A stretch of 64,000 nt of DNA from Talpa occidentalis (Eukaryota; Chordata; Mammalia; Eulipotyphla; Talpidae). The stretch lies in NCBI RefSeq assembly GCF_014898055.3, contig NW_023601104.1, forward strand, positions 47,490,699 to 47,554,698, read 5' to 3'. Shown one piece after another: positions 10,356 through 18,179 of the stretch. Within the stretch, counting starts at the first letter, position 1. Every line of letters begins with the position of its first letter. A program made the translations under genes and the position numbers. The notes below the pieces were generated by a model that was not told the DNA's origin, did no database searches, and saw nothing but the letters and a program-made list of their open reading frames with translations.

Positions 10356-11710
10356 AATGCTATTCCAATAAAAATTACAATGTCATTCTTCAAAGAAATA
10401 GAACAATTATTGATGAAATTCATATGGAATCACAAAAACTCCGAATAGCCAAAGCTCTCCTGAAAAAAAAAAAAAAAGGGAATGGAGGCATCACACTCCC
10501 AGACTTCAAACTATACTACAAAGCCATTATCATCAAAACTGCATGGTATTGGAACAAGAATAGACGCAGAAACCAATGGAATCAAATAGAAAATCCAGGA
10601 ATAAACCCACAGATTTATGGTCAACTAATCTTTGACAAAGGAGCAAAGAATATGCATTGGAGCAAAGAAAGTTTGTTCAATAAATGGTGCTGAGAAAACT
10701 GGGTCGCTACATGCAAAAGAATGAAGCCTGACCACTACCTCACATCATACACAAAAATCAACTTAAAATGGATTAAAGAACTAGACATAAGACCTGAAAC
10801 CATAAAATACATAGAAGGAAATATAGGCGAAACACTACGTGATATGCACATCAAAGACATCTTTACAGACACATCACCCAAAGCAGTGATAGTGAAGGCA
10901 AAAATCAACAGCTGGGACTACATCAAATTAAAGAGCTTCTGCACAGCAAAAGAGACAATAACAAAAACTAAGAGAAACCCCACCAATTGGGAGAACATTT
11001 TTGCACACAACACTAATGATAAAGGACTGATCACAAAAATCTGCAAAGAGCTGATGAGACTCAACAACAACAAAGAAAATAATCCTGTCAAAAAATGGGC
11101 AGAAGAGCTAAAAAGAAACTTCTCTGAAGAGGAAATGCAAATGGCCAAAAGGCATATGAAAAAATGTTCAACATCACTTGTAACCAGGGAAATGCAAATC
11201 AAAACTACCATGAGATACCATCTTACACCAGTGAGAATGGCACATATTAAAAAAACTAGCAACAACAAATGTTGGCGAGGATGTGGAGAAAAAGGAACTC
11301 TTCTGCACTGTTGGTGGGAGTGCAAACTGGTCCAACCACTATAGAGAGCTGTGTGGAGATTTCTGGACCTACTAAACATAGAGCTTCCATATGATCCAGG
11401 AATTCCACTCCTAGGTATTTACCCAAAGGACACAGAAACATCAATTCCAAAGAGCACCTGCACCCCTATATTTATAGCAGCACTATTTACAATAGCTAAG
11501 CTTTGGAAACAACCCAAATGCCCAAAAATAGATGACTGGATCAAGAAGATGTGGTCCATATACACCATGGAATATTACTCAGCATTCAAAAAAGATAAAC
11601 ACATGCAATTTGCAGCAACATGGATGGCGCTGGAAGAGATCATGCTCAGCGAAATAAGCCAGGAAGAAAAAGAAAAATACCGGATGGTCTCACTCATAGC
11701 AGGAACCTAG
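10356..11710 (+). pseudogene. L1 ORF2 C-terminal half (L1-b), 3 lesions
   Basis: This is the C-terminal part of the LINE-1 ORF2 protein, the endonuclease/reverse transcriptase that carries out target-primed reverse transcription. The sequence begins in the region after the RT core and runs to the ORF2 stop. The cysteine motif C-x3-C-x7-H-x4-C is intact at about 11270-11323. Three lesions are visible. There is a one-base loss near 10440 (frame changes after 'KFIWNHKN'). A TGA at 10691-10693 stands in place of a codon just before 'ENW'. A TAG at 11342-11344 stands where the sister copy at 17154 reads TGG (Trp). Otherwise the frame is open to the end, so the copy is young. The 5' truncation excludes any activity. 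Confidence 0.9.
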
Positions 11711-11900
11711 AAAACTTAAATAAGGGACCAGGAAAATGAATAACTATAAGAAAGTGAAAATCAAAATCAACAAAAAACTATGAACCACAGACACTATGGG
11801 GGGTGGGGGGTGGGAAGGGAAGGGCTTGGGGTCAAAATAAGGGGGTTGCAATTGTATGGGGATTATAAAAATAAAATTTATTTTTAAAAAATTTAAAAAA

Positions 11901-12206
11901 CATTGATTTAATAAACAATGTAATGATTCGGAAAGGATGGGAAAATAGTAAGAGTGTTATTCACGTGAGGTTGGAGCTAATGAGAGTTAAAGGGTGTTAA
12001 TAGATTATCTCTAAAACTTAAAACTGTCTCTAAAATTAAAAACTAACAAACAATATAAGCATATTGTTCAGACCTATAATGTCCAAATCAAAAGGCACGA
12101 CACACATGTGACAATGGAGCACTTCAGGTGTCGCTAGTGCAATAAGGAAGTGAATTTTTAAATTGATGTAATTTTAACCGATTAAAATTTAAGATTTTTA
12201 ACTCAA
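11901..12206 (+). other. Transduced flank of the L1-b source locus
   Basis: Non-L1 sequence between the internal L1 tail and the terminal poly(A). It includes an old DNA-transposon-like piece at about 12065-12190 ('GACAATGGAGCACTTCAGGT', 'GTGAATTTTTAAATTGATGT'). The related element at 47960-48130 shows the same 'GAATTTTTAAAtt' core. This should be a copy of sequence present elsewhere in the same genome. Confidence 0.65.
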
Positions 12207-12226
12207 AAAAAAATTATGCTGCTAAA

Positions 12227-12637
12227 CAAGTGATCAGAGTTGCTCTACTTCAATGAAATTATTTAACAAATGGTTATTTTTTCCAAGTAACCTTAAGACA
12301 TAGCAGTGGCAAAGCGAGAAGCAAATGGTAGTTGATTTATGGGGAACACTTTTAGCCTAGCTTTTCCATTCAGATTTTGCCATATTAGTATTACTATTCT
12401 TCATCCCCTATCTCACCAGTACTTCTTTCTAGCCTATCTCAAATTTTTCCCTATTCATGACCTTGCTTTTCACCTGCCAAGGAGATTGTAACACTCTTGG
12501 GAGTTGCACAGCAGAAAGCACAGATCAAACAAACCAAAAAGCCCAGAACTATTACATTAGCTGTAACCTTCTACTGCCATCTCGTTCTTGAGAACAATGT
12601 CATCTCTCTTTTGGCTGATGTCTTTCTCTGGTTGTAG
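12227..12637. other. Unassigned DNA, pyrimidine-rich towards its end
   Basis: No repeat recognised. The last 35 bp contain GCTGATG (branch-point-like) and TCTTTCTCTGGTTGTAG, a good splice acceptor for the exon candidate that follows. Confidence 0.45.
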
Positions 12638-12711
12638 ATTGGCCCAGGGAAGTGGACATCAGCAGCCTGGATGCATTTTCAGGTGCTGCAGATGATTCCA
12701 TAGAATTGAAG
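12638..12711 (+). CDS. Candidate internal exon, 74 bp (gene unknown)
   Basis: The segment has a textbook acceptor: branch-like GCTGATG about 20 bp upstream, then a pyrimidine tract ending TTGTAG. The donor AAG/GTTTGT is acceptable. Only one of the three frames is open. After two leading bases it reads W-P-R-E-V-D-I-S-S-L-D-A-F-S-G-A-A-D-D-S-I-E-L-K and ends on a codon boundary. Composition is protein-like and no repeat overlaps. I do not recognise the protein. An alternative donor, TTCAG/GTGCTG at 12682/12683, gives a 45-bp exon whose phase fits the candidate at 16261. A chance splice pair remains possible, since a 74-bp open frame is not statistically strong. Confidence 0.4.
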
Positions 12712-12732
12712 GTTTGTCACCAGGGTTTTCAC

Positions 12733-12747
12733 TGTCTTCTGAATTTT
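12733..12747. repeat. Left target duplication of L1-e
   Basis: TGTCTTCTGAATTTT, repeated at 13197-13211. In the right copy it is followed by AAC, so the pre-insertion site reads TTTT/AA, the L1 endonuclease consensus. A further upstream block CCAGGGTTT occurs before both copies, with five extra bases (TCACT) in the left one. Confidence 0.85.
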
Positions 12748-13073
12748 TTAATTACTATTTTATTTTATATAATTCTTACATCATTTTTCATTTTTGCACA
12801 ATGTATGCATTTTCATTTTGGTTATATTCCCCATACAATTGCACCCCCCCTTATTTTAACCCTAGTCCTTCCTCTCCTCCACCCTTCCCCTGCCCCCATA
12901 GTGTGTCTCTGGTTTATAGTTGCTTGTTGATTTTGATTTTTACTTTGTATTAATTAGTCTTTTTCCTGGTCCCTTATTTAGGTTTTCTAGATTCCTGCTA
13001 TTTGTGAGACCATCCGGTATTTTTCTTTTTCTTTCTGAATTATTTCGCTGAGCATGATCCCTTCTAGCTCCAT
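12748..13073 (-). mobile_element. 5'-truncated L1, minus strand (L1-e)
   Basis: Reverse-complement L1 3' end. It carries a poly(T)-like tail, then the extended 3' terminus (CATTTTTGCACAATGTATGC and ATTTTCATTTTGG, absent from L1-a and L1-b), CCCCATACAATTG, the C-rich complement of the G-rich run, and ORF2 end codons to about TAGCTCCATC. Its 5' end does not join the target duplication. It runs directly into the inverted repeat at 13073. Confidence 0.9.
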
Positions 13074-13309
13074 CATATGTATCCAAAACCCCAGGCATGA
13101 GAAAAGCAGGAAAGAATTTTGGTTAAGGCAAGCAGTGTGCTTGAGTGGTGGGAGAATGGTCATGTTTGTTGAAATTCAGAAGTCCATGCCAGGGTTTGTC
13201 TTCTGAATTTTAACAAACATGACCATTCTCCCACCACTCAAGCACACTGCTGGCCTTAACCAAAATTCTTTCCTGCTTTTCTCATGCCTGGGGTTTTGGA
13301 TACATATGA
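13073..13309. repeat. Near-perfect 110-bp inverted repeat, 17-bp spacer
   Basis: The arms are 13073-13182 and 13200-13309 and match at 108 of 110 positions. The two differences are CAAGCAG/CCAGCAG and TTGAAAT/TTAAAAT type changes. The spacer is TCCATGCCAGGGTTTGT. The right arm is the original flank of the L1-e target. The left arm is its inverted copy, placed between the L1 5' end and the right target duplication. The outer ends share the palindromic hexamer CATATG. As single-stranded DNA or RNA this would form a 110-bp hairpin. Confidence 0.95.
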
Positions 13310-14595
13310 GACTAGAAAAATCTTATGATTCCTCAGCTTGGCCTCTAATTTGTTGCTGTTATTAGGAATGCCTGAAGCAATTTAAAACTCTTTTAAAGAA
13401 AATAATGTTTCTCTAGGTGTAAGAGGTAACAATATATTCCTAGGGTCTCTCCACGATACCAGATCTTGACAATGCCTGCTACAGACCTAACGAACTATGG
13501 TTTCCAATATATAAATTACCTATTCATTAAAATACAATATATGGTAAGCTGTTTTATTCATCCCAATATCTCCACCACCCACCATGCCTGATAGATGAAA
13601 ATGACTCAAAAATGATTAAAAGGTAGAGAGAGAACAGAGAAGAAGACTAAATGAATGAATTTTAGGACCAGATATCAAACCTGAATTCCATTTCATTGTC
13701 TCTTAACATCCATCACCACATGAAAAGATGAAACCCAAAATGCCTATCTTAGTCTTGACTTTTCCTGCCTACTACAGTCTTGTTTCAGGTCAAATTATTC
13801 TTTGACATGTAAGTTTTGTGATACAAAAAATACAGAAGAGAATAAATCAAAGTCCTCAGCCTATAAGTGGGACCAGAACTCATTTGTTTTAACATATATC
13901 TGTAACAATATGGCTATTCCCTTCACGTTTTAAAGAAAATTTCTGGAGAGGTCACTAGGATGTGTGGTCTTACTAGATATTCTCTTAAATGCCCCCTACT
14001 GAGAGTTATTCTAGAACAGAGCTACTCTGGCTATAATAAGCACAGGAATTACTTTTAAGATAAAATTTAAATGTTAAATTATGTAGCAGAAATTTCTAAA
14101 AAAAAAAAAAAGTGACTCTTACTAGCCAAATAAGATCTATTTTAAGAATTGGCAACATCTTTAGTTTTTCCCAATGTGGTTGAAAAATTGCACATACCGC
14201 ACTTTCAACTACTTCACTGAAGTTCAAAATCAACATTAACATGGGAGATGGAAGTTAATTTTCACTAAGATTTCCCTGAAAGTCAGGACAGGGTCTTAGC
14301 AGAAATAGCTTTGGAGAGGTGAACAATGTGAACTTTATTCCTCATGGCTAACAAGCAGGATAATATTGCATATAAAAAGTCATCCCTAAATTTACAAAAG
14401 GCCAATAATACTGAGAAGGATACTAAATCCTCACAAGTGAAAGTAAGATCACTCTCATTGTGTTCATTTTCCATAGAAAGGACAAAAAAAACCAAATCTG
14501 GCAAATTACCTATTATGTTAAAAATATAAATTCTTTATCAAATTACAAATTCATCACGATTAGTTGATAGTGATCGATCATTCAACACTATGTGC
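13310..14595. other. Unassigned DNA
   Basis: No recognised repeat or exon over about 1.3 kb. An A15-like run at 14099-14112 has no target duplication or polyadenylation signal that would make it a retrocopy end. Confidence 0.45.
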
Positions 14596-14815
14596 CTCAC
14601 TTTGGCTGATATAACAAAAGACTACAAACTAGGTGGCTTAAACAATTATCATGTTTCTCACAATGCTCAAGGTTGAGAGATCCCAAGACTAAAATGGGAG
14701 CAGATCCAGTGTCAGGGCCAACTTCCTAGTTTGCAGACAGCTATCTCCTAGTTCTATCCTCACATGGTGGAGAGCAAGCACTCTGGCGTCGATTCCTATA
14801 AGAACACTATCACCT
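14596..14815 (-). repeat. MLT1-type LTR fragment (ERVL-MaLR)
   Basis: It reads as the reverse complement of an MLT1 LTR: 'GGCTGATATAACAAAAGACT', 'CAAACTAGGTGGCTTAAACA', 'TTCTCACAATGCTCAAGG' and 'CTATCCTCACATGGTGGAGA', in the known order. These are ancient non-coding solo LTRs. Confidence 0.65.
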
Positions 14816-15372
14816 TCTCCTATGTTGTCCTGTCAGGAGATGTCTTAGATTTGTGTCTGTCTTTTGGGTCTTGGTGGCCCGACTTCAGGCCAACTCTGTT
14901 TGGCTGGACATTTACCAATAAGGGGATGGTTAACGTTGAGTGTTTCATTAGGGAACTATTAACCTTTCTTCTCTCTCTACACACACCAATTCTATTAAAG
15001 ATCTCACACACTAATAGTATGCCTTGACTTTTTGCAGTGGCTGGCAGAATCCCTTTAAAGCAGGCAAGTGTGAGCATGCCAGTTTGGGGGTCCTGGGGTT
15101 CCCCTCAGTCTGCCAACACTTTTAACTTTATTATATTACACATTTGGATGGTGCTTACACCTTCAAATTTTAAAAACCTTCGGTATTATTGTCCTTTTTC
15201 TTCGGATGTCCATCAGAGCTGTCAGAGACTTGGTTAACCTTGGCCCAAACCCACGTCACAGGTTGAAATAGTTAAAGCTTTTCTCAAGTTGTTCTTGCAA
15301 TTTATTCCTCTCATTGATTCCATGCCTGGTTGCCCTCTCCAATTCATGTGCATTCAGAGTCCAGGCTGACAT
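14816..15372. other. Unassigned, possibly LTR-derived
   Basis: The segment holds an 87-codon plus frame (14764-15027) and an overlapping minus frame, neither recognised. CTATTAAAGATCTCACACAC near 14992 followed by 'TTGACTTTTTGCAGTGGCTG' has the feel of an LTR R/U5 region, but I could not match it to a family. Confidence 0.3.
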
Positions 15373-15409
15373 TATATGTATATATGTGTGTGCGCGTGTG
15401 TGTGTGTGT
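15373..15409. repeat. TG/TA microsatellite
   Basis: Alternating pyrimidine-purine run, TATATG then (TG)n interrupted by GCGCG. Confidence 0.9.
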
Positions 15410-15419
15410 TCATGTATTA

Positions 15420-15950
15420 AAATACACAATATAAATTTACCACTTTAAATTGTACAATTCAGTAATTTTAAGTACATTCACAATATTGTGTAATTATCAA
15501 CACTTCTAGTTCCAGATCCTTTTCATTGCACCAAACAAATGTCATAACCTCTAAGCAGTCAGTCTGCATTAGGCACTAGTAACTACTAATTTGCTTTCTG
15601 TCACTATAAATTTGCCTCTTCTGGAAACTTCGTATAAATGGAATGATACATGTGGCCTTTGGCACAGTGCCCCCAGTAAGGCCACATAATCCAGTAACAT
15701 CTCCAAACATTTTTTTCTTTCACTTAGCATATGACTCATTCACATTGCAGCATGTAAGACTACTGCATTCCATTCAATGGCTGAATAATATTCCATGGTA
15801 TGGATGTACAATATTGTATTTGTCCATTCATCCATTGATTGGCATTTGGCTTTGGCTGCTGTGTATAGTACTGCTATGAACACTTATATAAAGGGTTTTG
15901 TTTTTTTCCTAATACCTATTTTAAATTGTTGTCTACAGAAGTTTGCTTTT
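15420..15950 (-). repeat. Old L1M fragment
   Basis: Classic reverse-complement L1M phrases appear in order: 'TACAATTCAGTAATTTTAAG', 'TACATTCACAATATTGTGTA', 'AATGGAATGATACATGTGGC', 'TTTCACTTAGCATATGACTC', 'GGCTGAATAATATTCCATGG' and 'TTGTCCATTCATCCATTGAT'. Diverged 3' region of an ancient L1 with no intact frame. Confidence 0.8.
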
Positions 15951-16260
15951 GTTTTACGGCCATTCATTCCAAGCAAGACATGAAGTTAATAACTTGACTG
16001 ATGATGTGGGCGATCATAAGGAGTCAAGATTAGTCACATTACAAAGCAAGCTGCTTTCAATCATCTCTCTGGTTCTAGCCTCTTGATCTCCTGCAGGGAC
16101 CACACATAAATTTACCTTCTTTTCACCCACATTTGTTATTTTCTCAATGAGGTCCCCTGATGTCTCTCCTTTTTATTTTATAACCCAGGAAATTTTGTCA
16201 AAGGAACTCTTCTAAACAAAATAGGCCTTTGCTGAATATATTTTTTTCATTGTTACATAG
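15951..16260. other. Unassigned DNA
   Basis: No repeat is seen. It ends in GCTGAATATATTTTTTTC then ATTGTTACATAG, an acceptor-like pyrimidine tract. Confidence 0.45.
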
Positions 16261-16365
16261 GAACCTTTAAAGAACTGGCAATAAGCTCAAAAATCCAAGA
16301 AGTCAGAAAATCATACCAGCATGGGTTTCCTATGATGAGGGGAAAGACATTCACTGGCATCACAG
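16261..16365 (+). CDS. Candidate internal exon, 105 bp (gene unknown)
   Basis: It is preceded by a pyrimidine-rich acceptor ending ACATAG and followed by the donor CACAG/GTAATT. One frame is open throughout: after two leading bases it gives 34 codons beginning T-F-K-E-L-A-I-S-S-K-I-Q-E-V and ending R-G-K-T-F-T-G-I-T, leaving one base over. The other two frames stop early. No repeat overlaps and I do not recognise the peptide. It would splice in phase to the shorter (45-bp) form of the candidate at 12638, but not to the 74-bp form. Chance occurrence is a real possibility. Confidence 0.3.
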
Positions 16366-16879
16366 GTAATTAAATCCTGCCTCTCAGGTAACTCAGTATA
16401 CTAGTAATCAGTAAAACTGGGATCTAAACCAAGAAAAGCATCTTTGGGGAATATGACAAAAACAGAAGGTAAAGACAAGGCAGTAGACAAACAAGGCGCT
16501 AGACAGTCTAGATGTTTAATGAAGACCAACACATTTCACAGTCAGCATCTGTATTTTCCCTATGGAACACTAAGATATAGGGTAATACCATAGAAAAATC
16601 TAGGATCTAGCTAAAATCAAAATGGAAGAATCAAGGTCAAAATGACGGCACTGGGATGGAAATGTTCCACTGTTCAGTCTGAACAGTGCCTGCTGCAGCA
16701 TGAAAGGGAAACAGAGCAACTTTCCTGTTGAGTTTAATATAGCGAATTGGTTGACACCTACTACGACGCCTGCCAGACTTTTAGGCTCTCCTCCCTAACA
16801 GGATACTCTCCACGCTGTCACCAGGATTACCCATATCAAATTCATATCTGATAATAATGATGACCCAGTAAGCATTTTC
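16366..16879. other. Unassigned DNA
   Basis: No recognised repeat, gene or RNA. Confidence 0.5.
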
Positions 16880-17050
16880 TATGGGCCAGGAATTACTGTA
16901 AGCATTTTACATACATTATTTCATTCAATTCTTACCTTACAAATGAGGAAACTGAATCACAGAAATAATTGGCCCAATATTACACAGCTAGTAAAGTTAG
17001 TGATAAGGAGACTGGAGTTTAAAACTGATTTTGTCTGAACCTTGCTTTGT
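16880..17050 (-). repeat. MIR SINE relic
   Basis: Reverse-complement MIR: 'CATTATTTCATTCAATTCTT', 'ACAAATGAGGAAACTGAATC', 'TTACACAGCTAGTAAAG' and a final 'GAACCTTGCTTTG'. Well preserved for the family. Confidence 0.8.
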
Positions 17051-17153
17051 TTGTCCTCAACACTGCCATTCATTTACTCTACTCTAAGCCAAAATCTTGG
17101 CTGTATAAAACTGACTTAAGAGAAAAAGTTTATTAAAAGAATATTAAGTGCAA

Positions 17154-18040
17154 CAACACTAATGATAAAGGACTGATCACAAAAATCTGCAAAGAGCTGA
17201 TGAGACTCAACAACAACAAAGAAAATAATCCAGTCAAAAATGGGCAGAAGAGCTAAAAAGAAACTTCTCTGAAGAGGAAATGCAAATGGCCAACAGGCAT
17301 ATGAAAAAATGTTCAACATCACTTGTAATCAGGGAAATGCAAATCAAAACTACCATGAGATACCATCTTACACCAGTGAGAATGGTACATATTAAAAAAA
17401 ACTAGCAACAACAAATGTTGGCGAGGATGTGGAGAAAAAGGAACTCTCTTGCACTGTTGGTGGGAGTGCAAACTGGTCCAACCACTATGGAGAGCTGTGT
17501 GGAGATTTCTGGACCTACTAAACATAGAGCTTCCATATGATCCAGCAATTCCACTCCTAGGTATTTACCCAAAGGACACAGAAACATCAATTCCAAAGAG
17601 CACCTGCACCCCTATGTTTATAGCAGCACTATACACAATAGCTAAGCTTTGGAAACAACCCAAATGCCCGAAAATAGATGACTGAATCAAGAAGATGTGG
17701 TACATATATACCATGGAATATTACTCAGCATTTAAAAAAGATAAACACATGCAATTTGCAGCAACATGGATGGCACTGGAAGGGATCATGCTCAGCGAAA
17801 TAAGCCAAAAAGAAAAATACCGGATGGTCTCACTCATAGCAGGAATCTAGAAAACTTAAGTAAGGGACCAGGAAAATGAATAACTATAAGAAAGTGAAAA
17901 TCAAAATCAACTAAAAACTATGAACCAGAGACACTCTATGGGGGGTAGGGGGCAGGAGGGGAGAGATTGGGGTCAAAATAAGGGGGTTGAAATTGTATGG
18001 GAAATATAAAAATAAAATTATAAAAATAAATAATCTTAAA
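17154..18040 (+). mobile_element. 5'-truncated young L1 (L1-c)
   Basis: L1 3' end collinear with L1-b from the equivalent of 10998 onward: ORF2 C-terminal region, ORF2 stop near 17850, 3' UTR with G-rich run at 17939, and tail ATAAATAATCTTAAAAAA. The frame is broken by small indels (for example one A lost in AAAAAATGGGCAG at 17236) and a TGA near 17685 where Trp is expected. It keeps TGG at the site where L1-b has TAG. The target copy AAAAGAATATTAAGTGCA lies on both sides. Confidence 0.9.
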
Positions 18041-18059
18041 AAAAGAATATTAAGTGCAA

Positions 18060-18144
18060 AAAATATGTAAAATTTAAAAAGAAAATGCATACATTGTACA
18101 AAAATGAAAAATGATGTCAAAAATATATAAAATAAAATTTTAAA
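18060..18144 (+). mobile_element. Minimal L1 3' end (about 85 bp)
   Basis: Only the last bases of an L1 3' UTR: AAAATGCATACATTGT, ACAAAAATGAAAAATGATGT and a tail AAAATAAAATTTTAAA. It matches the extended terminus of L1-e and not the terminus of its neighbour L1-c. It is bounded on both sides by AAAAGAATATTAAGTGCA, so it is a separate, extremely truncated insertion in the same target. Confidence 0.8.
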
Positions 18145-18162
18145 AAAAGAATATTAAGTGCA
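18145..18162. repeat. Target-site copy 3 of 3
   Basis: AAAAGAATATTAAGTGCA. The other copies are at 17135-17152 and 18041-18058. Confidence 0.9.
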
Positions 18163-18179
18163 GTATTGCTTCTACTAAG

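Larger units (their letters stand above)
10356..12207 (+). mobile_element. 5'-truncated L1 with 3' transduction (L1-b)
   Basis: The L1 body runs from 10356 to about 11900: ORF2 C-terminal half, 3' UTR with a G-rich run near 11797, and an A-rich end TTTTTAAAAAATTTAAAAAA. The expected target duplication does not follow there. About 306 bp of non-L1 sequence (11901-12206) intervenes, then nine A, then AAAATTATGCTGCT. This is the layout of a readthrough transcript that carried downstream DNA of the source locus. The alternative is an unrelated small insertion, but the second poly(A) followed by the target copy favours transduction. Confidence 0.8.

Noticed and set aside
10918..11379. 153-codon minus-strand open frame
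   Set aside because: It is the antisense of L1 ORF2. The coding signal (Cys/His motif, homology) is on the plus strand.
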